Origin: Acidobacteriota bacterium
Lineage (GTDB): Bacteria > Acidobacteriota > Blastocatellia > Pyrinomonadales > Pyrinomonadaceae
Assembly (NCBI GenBank): GCA_016718135.1
Contig: JADKEF010000004.1
Location: forward strand, 1 to 64,000
Reading direction: 5' to 3'
DNA: 64,000 nt
How positions within the stretch are numbered: position 1 is the first letter of the stretch; every line of letters begins with the position of its first letter. The notes under the pieces were generated by a model. The model had not been told where the DNA came from. It made no database searches and was given only the letters and a program-made list of their open reading frames with translations. Below are positions 17,836 through 26,189 of the stretch, piece after piece. The position numbers were made by a program, and so were the translations under genes.

Positions 17836-17840
17836 AGTTT

Positions 17841-17904
17841 CACCACAAAGATATGAAGGGCACAAAGATTCGCTTGTCTTTGTGCCCTTCGTTTCATTTT
17901 GGTG
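17841..17904. terminator. Intergenic hairpin of CACAAAG microrepeats
   Basis: CACCACAAAGATATGAAGGG and CACAAAGA on the left pair with TCTTTGTGCCCTTCGTTTCA and TTTTGGTG on the right across a short loop (TTCGCTTG). It fills the 76-bp gap between two convergent genes, so it probably acts as a bidirectional terminator. Confidence 0.65.
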
Positions 17905-17911
17905 ATGTTTG

Positions 17912-18958
17912 CTAAATGTCCTGACGATCAACGCCGTCGATCTCCAATACGAGATCAGCACCGTACGCTTTCGCGGGCGTTTGATAGCCGGGCGTGAAGT
18001 TTCCGGCGAGGATCTTTTCGGCGATGTTTAGGGCGGCGATGGCTGTCAGCGTGTAGCCTTCGGGGCCTTGTTGGCGGGATTCGACGGAGTTGCCGTCCGC
18101 GTCGGTGGCTTTGCCCCACATAAGGGTTTTGCCTTTTTCGCGTTCGGCATCGGATGGGCCACCAGCGGGAATTTTCGAATGTAGATACTTTTGTACCGGT
18201 GCGGTAGCGAGGAGCCAGCCGAGGTAGCGGGACATTTTCATCATCTTAAGACTCGGTGGCGGGACGACGGTGAAGACCTCGATATTTGGGATGCCGGTCG
18301 AGTGATAGGCGGTTGAGACGTCGCCCCACGGGATGGTAACGCCCATCTTCTTGGTCGCTCCGAAGTCGATCTCCTGCGTTTTCCAAGCGGCCGGAACGCT
18401 CGTGATCTTGCCGTCTTTGCGGATCGCTCCGCCCTTGCCCACGTTCATCGTCATCGTCGCCTGCGTGCCGTGCGAGATGCGGCCCATGCCGTAGAATGCG
18501 AGCGAAAGATGCGTCGCGGTCGGCAGACGATCTTTCAAATGAACGGCAAGACAATCGCTCGGCACCACGTCGAAACCAACGCCCGGCATGACCATCACAC
18601 CAGCCTCGACCGCCTTCTTATCCATCGCCGCACACGTCTCAAAAACGCTGATCTCGCCCGTGATGTCGGTGTAATGTTTCTTATTACGCAGACAAGCCTT
18701 GACCATCGGCATACTCGTGATCGAAAACGGCCCGGCACAATGCAGCACCATATCGACCTCTTGCAAAGCCGCATCGAGCTTCGCCGTGTCGTCGAGCGAA
18801 AAGGCACGATGCTCGAAACCGTACTTAGCCGCAAGCTCCGCGACCTTAGCTTCGTTGCGTCCGGCAAGAATAGGTTTGAGCCCACGCTCAGCGGCGTAAC
18901 GCGTGACCAATTCGCCCGTGTAGCCGTTGGCTCCGTAGATCAGCAATTTGTTTTCCAT
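17912..18958 (-). CDS. Saccharopine dehydrogenase-like NAD(P)-dependent oxidoreductase
   Basis: 348 residues from ATG 18958 (the frame runs 7 codons further up through repeat-like sequence). The N-terminal Rossmann motif is KLLIYGANGYTGELVTRYAAERGLKPILAGRN. A catalytic-type region DMVLHCAGPFSITSMPMVKACLRNKKHYTDITGE follows, then GVGFDVVPSDCLAVHLK. These are features of the saccharopine dehydrogenase / trans-acting enoyl reductase family. Some relatives act on lipids, others on lysine precursors; the substrate is not resolved here. No lysine-pathway gene is adjacent. It heads a minus-strand set of small genes. Confidence 0.78.
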   Translation of the reverse strand: MENKLLIYGANGYTGELVTRYAAERGLKPILAGRNEAKVAELAAKYGFEHRAFSLDDTAKLDAALQEVDMVLHCAGPFSITSMPMVKACLRNKKHYTDITGEISVFETCAAMDKKAVEAGVMVMPGVGFDVVPSDCLAVHLKDRLPTATHLSLAFYGMGRISHGTQATMTMNVGKGGAIRKDGKITSVPAAWKTQEIDFGATKKMGVTIPWGDVSTAYHSTGIPNIEVFTVVPPPSLKMMKMSRYLGWLLATAPVQKYLHSKIPAGGPSDAEREKGKTLMWGKATDADGNSVESRQQGPEGYTLTAIAALNIAEKILAGNFTPGYQTPAKAYGADLVLEIDGVDRQDI

Positions 18959-19008
18959 GGTGTAAGAATTTTCACGCAAAGCCGCGAAGGACGCAAAGGT
19001 TGATAGAT

Positions 19009-19203
19009 CTATTCGGTGATCTTCTGGACGCGGCCGACTTGTCCATCCATCAACCGCACCTTGATACCGTGCGGATGGTTAGGTGAATTTGTCAGCAGAT
19101 CTTTGACGATGCCGGTGGTTTGTTTGCCGGTCCGCTGATCTTGTTTGAGGACGATGGCGACCTGCATTCCCGGGCGGATGTTCTTTCGTTCGCGGTGCGG
19201 CAT
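19009..19203 (-). CDS. YwbE family protein
   Basis: 64 residues, matching the short YwbE/DUF2196 family: RKNIRPGMQVAIVLKQDQRTGKQTTGIVKDLLTNSPNHPHGIKVRLMDGQVGRVQKI. It is a small beta-barrel-like domain (a KOW-like pattern of glycine turns) with no known function. Its first base overlaps the end of the DinB-like gene, so the two are cotranscribed and possibly coupled. Confidence 0.85.
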   Translation of the reverse strand: MPHRERKNIRPGMQVAIVLKQDQRTGKQTTGIVKDLLTNSPNHPHGIKVRLMDGQVGRVQKITE

Positions 19204-19682
19204 CAGTTTGTCGCAGATCCTCGCTCGAGAGTCCTTCGGATCAGCATTAGTTGGCCCAGATGATATGAATTGTGGTCGGCAAGGACCAACACTTCACGCA
19301 GTAGTGTTTGCCCGTCGCCGTGCGGGAGTGGCGCAAAAAGGTCGGTCGTCTCATCAGCGACGAGGTCACGCATCGCCTGCAGATCGCTTAGTATCTGGTT
19401 TGTAGATGTCTGCCAGTCGATAGTGCCACCGACCGCTTTGCTCCAATATCCATCGGGAAACTCCGGAGACACGTGTTCGTTATTTCGGCTGAATTCGAGG
19501 ATGTCGTTTTGGGCGATGCGTATGTGCTCGAGCAGTTCCCATGCCGTGTGCGGCGAGTTTTCGCACCGCTCATTGATCAGATTGATCGGGAAACCACGAA
19601 GTGCCGCGTCGATCGCGATATGTGCCGATTTGCCTTCGAGCAATTCGAACAGATGTTTGCGAAGCTCAGTTTGATCGTTCAT
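19203..19682 (-). CDS. DinB-superfamily protein
   Basis: 159 residues, a four-helix bundle of the DinB/YfiT type. Visible motifs: SPHTAWELLEHIRIAQNDILEFS with a metal-site-like His, and LREVLVLADHNSYHLGQLMLIRRTLE with the conserved His-x3-His-type end that binds a divalent metal. Such proteins are putative metal-dependent hydrolases or thiol transferases (bacillithiol or mycothiol S-transferase relatives). The real substrate is unknown. It overlaps ywbE by one base at its 3' end. Confidence 0.75.
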   Translation of the reverse strand: MNDQTELRKHLFELLEGKSAHIAIDAALRGFPINLINERCENSPHTAWELLEHIRIAQNDILEFSRNNEHVSPEFPDGYWSKAVGGTIDWQTSTNQILSDLQAMRDLVADETTDLFAPLPHGDGQTLLREVLVLADHNSYHLGQLMLIRRTLERGSATN

Positions 19683-19706
19683 ATTTGCCTCAAAAGATGG
19701 AAAGTT

Positions 19707-20405
19707 TCAGATCTTGTGTTTCTTTGAGTTTATCCAAAAACTCGCCGCGGTCAATCTCTTTGCGCCCAGAGCCTCCATATGCGGCGTCATTACCTGGCAG
19801 TCGAGCCACGTGGAGCCACGTTGTTCTACGTGATCGATGAGAAAAAGTAGAGCGAGTTTTGAAGCGTTTGGGGCTTTGTAGAACATCGATTCGCCGCAGA
19901 ATACGCCGCCGGCGTCGATGCCGTAGAGGCCGCCGACTAGGTTGCCGCCGCGATCCCACGCCTCGACGCTGTGGGCGTCGCCTTCTTGGTGAGTCTGCGA
20001 GTATACCTGTTCAAAATCCGACGTGATCCACGTTCCGCCCTGGCCGGGACGATAGGCGAGCGAGCATTCGTGTATTATTTCGCTGAACGCTTTGTCGATG
20101 GTAAAGGTGAAGTCCGCCTTTCTCTGTTCTTTAGCCAAGCTTCGCGGAATACGAAGATCGGCGAAATCGAGGATAGCCCGTTGAGCGGGACAATGCCACG
20201 GTAGCGGCAAACCTTCGGTGAACCACGGGAAAATTCCCTTACCGTATGCCACGCGAACATTCTCAACCGTCAACGGCGTCCCGTAAGCGACGACGTCATC
20301 CGAACGATAGACGTACCGACCGATCTGCACCCATTCGGGATAGTCGTAGGTTAGCGGATCGGGAAAGATGTTAGCCACAGAGTTCACAGAGTTCACAGAG
20401 GACAC
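19707..20405 (-). CDS. aat: Leucyl/phenylalanyl-tRNA-protein transferase
   Basis: Up to 232 residues. Aat adds Leu or Phe to N-terminal Lys/Arg of proteins, making N-degrons that ClpS delivers to ClpAP; a clpS gene lies at 44493. Motifs: VAYGKGIFPWFTEGLPLPWHCPAQRAIL, AYRPGQGGTWITSDF, HSVEAWDRGGNLVGGLYGIDAGGVFCGESMF, and STWLDCQVMTPHMEALGA. The first residues (MSSVNSVNSVAN) are encoded by a CACAGAGTT repeat, and all possible starts there are GTG (20405, 20396, 20387, 20378). The natural N-terminus is probably near 20378, just before IFPDPLTYDYPEWV. Confidence 0.9.
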   Translation of the reverse strand: MSSVNSVNSVANIFPDPLTYDYPEWVQIGRYVYRSDDVVAYGTPLTVENVRVAYGKGIFPWFTEGLPLPWHCPAQRAILDFADLRIPRSLAKEQRKADFTFTIDKAFSEIIHECSLAYRPGQGGTWITSDFEQVYSQTHQEGDAHSVEAWDRGGNLVGGLYGIDAGGVFCGESMFYKAPNASKLALLFLIDHVEQRGSTWLDCQVMTPHMEALGAKRLTAASFWINSKKHKI

Positions 20406-20518
20406 CGAGAAATGATGAAAGGATACAACTTCTTCTACGTTCTTTCGAAGTAGCTATTCAGCATTCGATGATTGTTATCTCGGTGCACTCTGTGTTTTCT
20501 GTGGCTAAACTCTAGACC
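20371..20518. repeat. Inverted CACAGAG microrepeats around the aat upstream region
   Basis: TTAGCCACAGAGTTCACAGA, GTTCACAGAG and GACACCGAGA (20371-20410) are mirrored by TCTCGGTGCACTCTGTG and TTTTCTGTGGCTAA (20478-20518). About 67 bp lie between the arms. It overlaps the 5' end of the aat frame and the stop of the MATE gene. Member of the hairpin family; the wide loop means it may be two diverging units. Confidence 0.55.
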
Positions 20519-21939
20519 TCTTTCAGCTTCCACTTACCGCGTTTGAACAGTAAAGCCGAGACAATGGCAAGCATCGAGAATGCCAACGTCATCGACCAGA
20601 AAACGCCCTGTGGACCGAAGCCGTTGTGATTGGCGAGCACGTATGCGAGCGGTATCTCGAACATCCAGAAGACAAAGAAGTTGAGATACGTCGGCGTCCA
20701 CGTGTCACCCGCTCCGTTGAATGAGCTTTCCATCACCATTCCGAGCCCATAAAAAGCATAGCCATAACCGACGATCCGCAGACAATCGCTGGCATAGGTC
20801 GAAACGGCCGGGTCGGTCGTGAAGATGCTGACGACCAGATCAGGAAAGATTACAAAGAACAACCCAGCGAGGCCAAGCAACCCGGCGTTCAGAGCTCCCG
20901 CAAGCCAAACGGAGCGTTCCGCCCGTTCAGGTTTTCCGGCACCGAGATTCTGGCCGACCAGAGTCGCCGCCGCATTGGCGAGGCCGACAGCCGGCAGCAG
21001 GACGAATATGATCACCCGTAGCCCGATCTGATAGCCCGCAAGGGCGACCGTGCCAAAAGGTGCGAGGATCATCACGAGTCCACTCCAGCTGAGCGTCGCG
21101 ATCAGGAACTGCAAAACCGCCGTTCCAGAGATTTTTACGAGCGAAACGATCAGCTTTGGGTCAAAACGCCAGTGTTCGGCTCGAACGTTGAGCCGTCCAT
21201 TCTTTCGCAGAAATAACGCCCAGAAGGCGTAAAGAACGCCGACGGCTCGTCCGATGACCGTCGCGACCGCTGCACCGGTCACGCCCAATTCCGGAAAGAA
21301 TCCGATGCCGAAAATGAACAGCGGATCGAGGATGATGTTAAGGCCGTTCGCGACGATCAGTACGCGAAGAGCGATCGCCGCGTCGCCGGCACCGCGAAAT
21401 ACGCCGTTGAGCAGAAACAGGAAAACGATGACGATATTTGTCCCGAACATGATCCGAGCGAATGGCGTGCCGAGTTCGATCACGCTCGGTTCAGCCCCGA
21501 GCAGCCGCAGGATGTCTGCAGCAAAGATCAACCCGGCGGCTCCCATTACAACCGAAACGATCACGCCGAGATAGACGACGTGCGTAGCCGTGCGTGCCGC
21601 TCCGTCGAGGTCTTGCTCGCCAAATCGCCGGGCAACAGTCGCCGTCGCACCGATGCTCAAACCGATCGCGACGGCGTAAACGAGAGCCAAAACTGATTCC
21701 GTAAATCCAACAACAGCCACCGGTTCCGCACCGAGCTTGGCAACAAAGAACGTATCGACGATCGCGAACAATGCCTCCATCGACATTTCGAGGATCATCG
21801 GGATGGCGAGAATTATCAGCGCCGGAAGTATCGGCCCCGATGTAAAGTCGCGGGTGGTTCCAATAAATGCCTCGCGAAGCACCGACGCAAAAGTATGCGG
21901 TGTCGCCTCTACGGGCGTAGATTCAGTATTCAAAGACAT
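20512..21939 (-). CDS. MATE-family efflux transporter
   Basis: 475 residues with about 12 hydrophobic helices, the standard MATE size. Two pseudo-symmetric halves are visible: PILPALIILAIPMILEMSMEALFAIVDTFFVAKLG at the start of the first, and ISGTAVLQFLIATLSWSGLVMILAPFG near the start of the second. Conserved short motifs include FVAKLGAEPVAVVGFTESVL and GYQIGLRVIIFVLLPAVGLANAAATLVGQNLGAG. It exports cationic or lipophilic compounds in exchange for Na+ or H+; substrates are unknown. Start ATG 21939 is preceded by TAGGAT, readable either as a -10 box 6 nt from the start or as a weak ribosome site. Upstream 21940-22206 holds no gene. Confidence 0.88.
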   Translation of the reverse strand: MSLNTESTPVEATPHTFASVLREAFIGTTRDFTSGPILPALIILAIPMILEMSMEALFAIVDTFFVAKLGAEPVAVVGFTESVLALVYAVAIGLSIGATATVARRFGEQDLDGAARTATHVVYLGVIVSVVMGAAGLIFAADILRLLGAEPSVIELGTPFARIMFGTNIVIVFLFLLNGVFRGAGDAAIALRVLIVANGLNIILDPLFIFGIGFFPELGVTGAAVATVIGRAVGVLYAFWALFLRKNGRLNVRAEHWRFDPKLIVSLVKISGTAVLQFLIATLSWSGLVMILAPFGTVALAGYQIGLRVIIFVLLPAVGLANAAATLVGQNLGAGKPERAERSVWLAGALNAGLLGLAGLFFVIFPDLVVSIFTTDPAVSTYASDCLRIVGYGYAFYGLGMVMESSFNGAGDTWTPTYLNFFVFWMFEIPLAYVLANHNGFGPQGVFWSMTLAFSMLAIVSALLFKRGKWKLKEV

Positions 21940-22206
21940 GACAAGATCCTATGGTTAAAGAAAGAAAACAATAGTACGCGTCGCGTCGCCCGATGTTCAC
22001 GTCGAGCCGCGCCACAATAGCGAACAGTAAACTGCGGGGATCTAATTAGCGGATGCGGGTGGCAATCTTCATAGTTCGGTGAATATAGCATAATAGGCTG
22101 ACGCTTTGGAAGCCAAAACTGTGAAATTTCTTCGCACTTCTGCGAAAACACTTCGCGAAAGGTTAAATTCGATTTTCGCCTGCTCACTGTAACCTAAACC
22201 CTGTCT

Positions 22207-23379
22207 ATGATTTGCGAGACGAAGCGGAAGCGTCGACACAAAATGCAGCTTGGCACACATCTTGCGCAATTTTTCAGTGTGGAAAGGTATAGACAAACTA
22301 GGATCCGGGCGATCATGGGCTTCGCCTTGGCGTTTTGTGTTCTGCACATGCCAAGTTCTTACGCCCAGGAACTACCGCCATACGAAATGTTGGTCGTTGG
22401 TGATTCGCATATATCAGGCCAAGGACTGAAGGAGCCAAACAAGTTCTATTTTATCGTCAAGGAATGGATCCAAAACGATGTCTTTGGTACATCGCGAAAA
22501 CTGAATCTAAAAGTAAAGGCTCATGCGGGGTCGCGGATCAACCTCCATCCTGACGAGGTCAAGGCGATGAAGAAGACAGGCGATGATATGGAGTTGCCTC
22601 GCTATGCTGAGGCAAACGTGTCATTTCCGAGTATCAGGATGCAGATCGCCGCCGCAAGAGCAGAATACCCTGATCCGCAGAAAGTGGATCTTATAATGCT
22701 ATCTGGCTGCATCACCGATGTTCTAGTAATGGACATTGTCAGTCCGTTCTACAAGATGAAAAAGCTGCGGGAACGAATCCGAAAATTCTGCGGGGGCTCG
22801 ATGCAGGAATTACTCGGCCACATCACGGCTACGTTTCCCAATGCAAAAGTTGTTGTCGTTGGCTATGCGCCGATCGCGTCTCGCCAGAGTGATCTCGACA
22901 CGACAGCGCGTTACTTTTTCAAGATCATACGCTTTCCACCAAAATTACAGTTCCTTGCAACCAATCCTGTCATGAGGCAGTTTCTCAAGCCCTTCCGCAA
23001 TAAGTTTGCTGAAAGATCAGATGTCTGGCTCGCGGAATCTAACCGTGAGATCCGGGCGGCGATAACTAAGATAAACTCCCATTTTCCGGAGCCGCGAGTC
23101 TTCTACGTCGAAACTCCGATCAAGCCGGAGTCAAGTTACGGAACGCCCAAGCCGATGGTTTGGGAGGTCGGCCCGAACCATGAACCAAATGATGAGACCT
23201 ACGCCGAACGAAAGGCGGGCTGCGCCAAGGTCTTTACGGAGATGAAGTACAAGTACTACGGCCGGCTTTCCACCAGAATGTGCGAACTCTCTTCGATCGC
23301 TCATCCAAATGTCGCGGGTTCGCGTGCCTTTGCGGAGTCTATCAAGGAAAGTCTGAAAAAGAATGTTCTATTGCCATAG
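22207..23379 (+). CDS. SGNH/GDSL-type hydrolase, exported
   Basis: 390 residues. An internal signal-like helix (IMGFALAFCVLHMPSSYAQ, about residues 36-54) suggests export; the basic 35-residue stretch before it may mean the true start is ATG 22243 or 22315. The catalytic Ser block is EMLVVGDSHISGQGL. A possible Gly/Asn region is DLIMLSGCITDVLV, and SSIAHPNVAGSRAFAESI near the C-terminus resembles the His block of SGNH esterases. Substrate (lipid or acetylated sugar) unknown. It is 15 bp upstream of a ceramidase-like membrane protein, so the pair may be cotranscribed. Confidence 0.65.
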   Translation: MICETKRKRRHKMQLGTHLAQFFSVERYRQTRIRAIMGFALAFCVLHMPSSYAQELPPYEMLVVGDSHISGQGLKEPNKFYFIVKEWIQNDVFGTSRKLNLKVKAHAGSRINLHPDEVKAMKKTGDDMELPRYAEANVSFPSIRMQIAAARAEYPDPQKVDLIMLSGCITDVLVMDIVSPFYKMKKLRERIRKFCGGSMQELLGHITATFPNAKVVVVGYAPIASRQSDLDTTARYFFKIIRFPPKLQFLATNPVMRQFLKPFRNKFAERSDVWLAESNREIRAAITKINSHFPEPRVFYVETPIKPESSYGTPKPMVWEVGPNHEPNDETYAERKAGCAKVFTEMKYKYYGRLSTRMCELSSIAHPNVAGSRAFAESIKESLKKNVLLP

Positions 23380-23394
23380 CTTTTTACCGAACCG

Positions 23395-24174
23395 ATGGAA
23401 AACGAAACAGATACAAATTCGTGGATCAAAACCAACTGGAAATACATTGTCATCGGGCTGATAATTTTCGGCTCTCTGGCTGTGATCCTGCTCCAAAAGC
23501 CATTAGCCCAGAATCAGTTCTATCATGCCTTCGCCGACAGCCGGCCTTTTCTCAGCGTGCCTAATTTTGGGGATGTGGCCTCCAATCTTGCTTTTCTGAT
23601 CGTGGGGGTAGCTGGTTTATGGCTCTGCATGCGAAAGGATCTCGGCAGTTTGAGAAACGCCTGGGTTGTGATGTTCGCGGGGATCGCTCTTGTGGGTATT
23701 GCTTCAACTTATTACCACTGGACGCCGAATGACCGAACGCTCGTCTGGGACCGAATGACGCTGACGGTTGGGTTCATGGGCCTGTTTGTAGCGCTGTTGG
23801 GTGAATACATAACCGAGCGTTTTCGTTTCCTGCTCGTACCTGCGGTGATCCTCGGGGTTTTCAGCGTTCTATATTGGAGTTGGTTTGATGACCTTCGCCT
23901 GTATATTTGGGTTCAGATGGTCCCGCTTCTGATCGTTCCGTTCGTCATGCTGCTTTTCCCCGCCAAATTTTCACACCAGTGGCTCATTTTTGTCGGAGCA
24001 CTTCTCTATGGATCGGCAAAGCTAACCGAGCTCGGCGACAAGGTCATCTTTGCTACTACTCAAGGCATCGTCAGCGGGCATACCTTAAAGCACTTGCTGG
24101 CCGCCGCCGGGTGTTGGGCGATCTTTCTTGCCCTGAAAAAAAGGCATCCGATATTGAACCTCTTGCCAAACTAA
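23395..24174 (+). CDS. Ceramidase-like (CREST superfamily) membrane protein
   Basis: 259 residues with about seven membrane helices. Conserved polar motifs fit the alkaline-ceramidase/CREST hydrolase pattern: YHAFADSRPFLSVPNFGDVASNLAFLIVG, ASTYYHWTPNDRTLVWDRM (His and Asp), and IVSGHTLKHLLAAAGCW (His-x3-His). These Ser/His/Asp residues would bind Zn within the membrane. Eukaryotic relatives hydrolyse ceramide amide bonds; bacterial members are poorly studied. Located between an SGNH hydrolase and mnmA. Function in lipid turnover is inference. Confidence 0.7.
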   Translation: MENETDTNSWIKTNWKYIVIGLIIFGSLAVILLQKPLAQNQFYHAFADSRPFLSVPNFGDVASNLAFLIVGVAGLWLCMRKDLGSLRNAWVVMFAGIALVGIASTYYHWTPNDRTLVWDRMTLTVGFMGLFVALLGEYITERFRFLLVPAVILGVFSVLYWSWFDDLRLYIWVQMVPLLIVPFVMLLFPAKFSHQWLIFVGALLYGSAKLTELGDKVIFATTQGIVSGHTLKHLLAAAGCWAIFLALKKRHPILNLLPN

Positions 24175-24269
24175 ACCCTTACGTCAGGATTGCGGTTCTC
24201 AAGGTCGGCGAACGCGGTGCGTGTTGCGTCGATTGCGTTCAGCCTGTCAGAATAGACCACGTAGGAATT

Positions 24270-25388
24270 ATGAAGATCGCAGTAGCAATGAGTGGCGGGG
24301 TCGACAGTTCGGCAGCCGCTGCGCTTCTCAAGGAGCAGGGGCATGATCTCGTCGGCTTTACTATGCAGCTGTGGAATCAGCGGCGTGGGATAAGTGTCGA
24401 TGAGAACGGTGACCCGCTGCCGTCACGTTGCTGCTCTCTCGATGATGTATATGATGCACGGCGAGTCGCCGAGAGCCTCGGATTTCCATTCTATGTTCTG
24501 AATCTTGAGAAAGACTTCGAACGCGACGTGGTCGAGCCTTTTGTCGCGAGTTATCTGAGCGGGGAAACGCCGATACCGTGTGTGGCGTGCAATTCGCGTT
24601 TGAAATTTGCGTCGCTTGACCGGATGGCGGTTTCGTTGGGCTGTGACAAGGTCGCGACCGGGCATTTTGCACGTGTCGAGTATGACGAGGCGGCTGATCG
24701 CTATCGTTTGTTTCGCGGACGAAATCATTGGAAGGATCAGAGTTATTTCTTATGGGAATTAACTCAAGATCAGCTCTCGCGTTCCTTCTTTCCGCTCGGC
24801 GAGATGCAGAAGGAAGAAGTTCGCGACATTGCCCGCGGTGCAAACCTCTACACAGCGGAGAAGCAGGAGTCGCAGGAGATTTGCTTTGTGCCGGACGGGA
24901 AATATTCTGAATTTATCGACCGCTATCTCGATCACGAAGGCCGCGAGGCTGAGCTGCCCGAGGACGGTGAGATCGTGAATGCCGCAGGTGCGGTAGTTGG
25001 AAAGCACACCGGTATTCACCGATACACGATCGGCCAGCGACGCGGCCTCGGCATTGCAAATGAAAAGCCTTTGTATGTCGTGCAGATCGAGCGTGCCAGA
25101 AATCGAATAATTGTTGGCGAGGAAGCTGAGCTTGAGGCGGTTGAGTTTACGGCGAAAGGTGTGAATTGGGTCGCGTTCGATACGCCCACCGAGCCGGTGC
25201 GAGCGCTCGTCAAGATCAGGTATCGCCACGATCCGTCTCCGGCGACGATATATGCTATGCCTGACGCCCAGGCCCGCATCGTTTTCGACGAACCGCAACG
25301 GGCTATAACGCCGGGACAGGCGACGATATTTTACGACACCGAGACCAGCGAAGAAGTGATCGGCGGTGGTTGGATAATCAAGGACTAA
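24270..25388 (+). CDS. mnmA: tRNA-specific 2-thiouridylase MnmA
   Basis: 372 residues from ATG 24270 (AGGAATT ribosome site); the longer upstream frame overlaps the preceding gene and is not used. MnmA adds the 2-thio group to U34 of tRNA-Lys, -Glu and -Gln. PP-loop: AVAMSGGVDSSAAAALL (residues 5-21). The catalytic cysteines are in PIPCVACNSRLKF and ESQEICFVPDGKYSEF. Further family motifs are KDQSYFLW, GKHTGIHRYTIGQRRGLGI, and RYRHDPSPATI near the C-terminus. Sulfur would come from a cysteine desulfurase such as the one at 40125. Confidence 0.93.
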   Translation: MKIAVAMSGGVDSSAAAALLKEQGHDLVGFTMQLWNQRRGISVDENGDPLPSRCCSLDDVYDARRVAESLGFPFYVLNLEKDFERDVVEPFVASYLSGETPIPCVACNSRLKFASLDRMAVSLGCDKVATGHFARVEYDEAADRYRLFRGRNHWKDQSYFLWELTQDQLSRSFFPLGEMQKEEVRDIARGANLYTAEKQESQEICFVPDGKYSEFIDRYLDHEGREAELPEDGEIVNAAGAVVGKHTGIHRYTIGQRRGLGIANEKPLYVVQIERARNRIIVGEEAELEAVEFTAKGVNWVAFDTPTEPVRALVKIRYRHDPSPATIYAMPDAQARIVFDEPQRAITPGQATIFYDTETSEEVIGGGWIIKD

Positions 25389-25396
25389 ATAGAATT

Positions 25397-25585
25397 ATGA
25401 CAAAACCAAAAAAACGCCCGAGCAAGACAGCCAAGGCGGCGAAGAAAATACTCGAAGAATCAAAATTGCTCGCCACCAAAACAGAGCGCGAGCTAATGAT
25501 CGGCAATGAGTTCAAATCCTCGGAAGTCACACCGAGAACGAATACCACCGCTATCAAGCCGCGGCCTGAGAAGAAGAAAGGTTAG
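25397..25585 (+). CDS. Short Lys-rich hypothetical protein
   Basis: 62 residues from ATG 25397, 8 nt after mnmA. Highly basic ends (TKPKKRPSKTAKAAKKIL and KPRPEKKKG), with a short acidic middle. No domain recognised; it could bind nucleic acid or be a disordered tail-like protein. Coding status rests on the tight spacing after mnmA and the biased but plausible composition. A perfect hairpin follows at 25598-25635. Confidence 0.45.
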   Translation: MTKPKKRPSKTAKAAKKILEESKLLATKTERELMIGNEFKSSEVTPRTNTTAIKPRPEKKKG

Positions 25586-25597
25586 TTCTAATCGGAG

Positions 25598-25635
25598 CGG
25601 AAGCGAGGAGTCAGTCGAGACCTGCCTCGCTTCCG
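25598..25635. terminator. Perfect 11-bp hairpin between convergent genes
   Basis: CGGAAGCGAGG (25598-25608) and CCTCGCTTCCG (25625-25635) are exact reverse complements around a 16-nt loop. It sits between the mnmA-side genes and the mscL stop. No T-run follows, so termination is likely but not certain. Confidence 0.55.
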
Positions 25636-25648
25636 AATTGCACAGATC

Positions 25649-26068
25649 TTACTTGGTCTTGAGCAGGTCGCGGATCTCGGTCAGCAGAGCTTCCTGCGGT
25701 GGTGGCGGTGTCTGGGCCGCGAGTTTCGCAAAGTAGCTCATGGCCGCTTTTGCGATCATGAACATCACAAAAGCAACGATCACGAAAGTGATAATGTCGC
25801 TCACGAGCTGGCCATACCGGACGAGCGGTGCGCCGCCCTTGATCGCTTCGTCGATCTGCTCGGGTGTCGCCCCGGCTCCCAGTTTACCGCTTAGGTCCCA
25901 GAACTTCGCCTTAAAGTCCATGCCACCTGTCACAAGGCCGACAAAAGGCATAATGATGCCTTCCGTAAAAGTCGTCACTATCTTTCCAAACGCCGCACCG
26001 ATGATCACACCGATGGCCAAGTCGAGCACATTGCCGCGTGCAATGAACGCTTTGAAGTCGTTCAACAT
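25649..26068 (-). CDS. mscL: Large-conductance mechanosensitive channel MscL
   Basis: 139 residues, normal for MscL. It forms a homopentameric tension-gated pore that releases solutes on osmotic downshock. TM1 with its N-terminal helix is LNDFKAFIARGNVLDLAIGVIIGAAFGKIVTTF, where the glycine-rich face lines the gate. The periplasmic loop (GGMDFKAKFWDLSGKLGAG) leads to TM2 (YGQLVSDIITFVIVAFVMFMIAKAAM), and a C-terminal charged helix follows (TPPPPQEALLTEIRDLLKTK). A moderately good ribosome site (GGGAGAT) precedes the start. Confidence 0.95.
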   Translation of the reverse strand: MLNDFKAFIARGNVLDLAIGVIIGAAFGKIVTTFTEGIIMPFVGLVTGGMDFKAKFWDLSGKLGAGATPEQIDEAIKGGAPLVRYGQLVSDIITFVIVAFVMFMIAKAAMSYFAKLAAQTPPPPQEALLTEIRDLLKTK

Positions 26069-26140
26069 ACTTCTTTATCTCCCTAAGTTTCTAATGGTGT
26101 CGGACGATTAACTATATACGAACCTGGTATCGAAACAAAC

Positions 26141-26165
26141 AAAAAAGCGGCCCGAAGACCGCCTT
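26141..26165 (-). terminator. Intrinsic terminator of the bactofilin gene
   Basis: On the minus strand GCGGTC-TTCG-GGCCGC is followed by TTTTTT: a 6-bp GC-rich stem capped by a stable UUCG tetraloop, then a U-run. It begins 28 bp after the bactofilin stop codon. Confidence 0.8.
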
Positions 26166-26189
26166 TCTCAGAATCCGATCGAAGATCAG

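Noticed and set aside
23907..24269. N-terminal extension of MnmA
   Set aside because: It overlaps the ceramidase-like gene in another frame; MnmA proper begins KIAVAMSGG at 24270.
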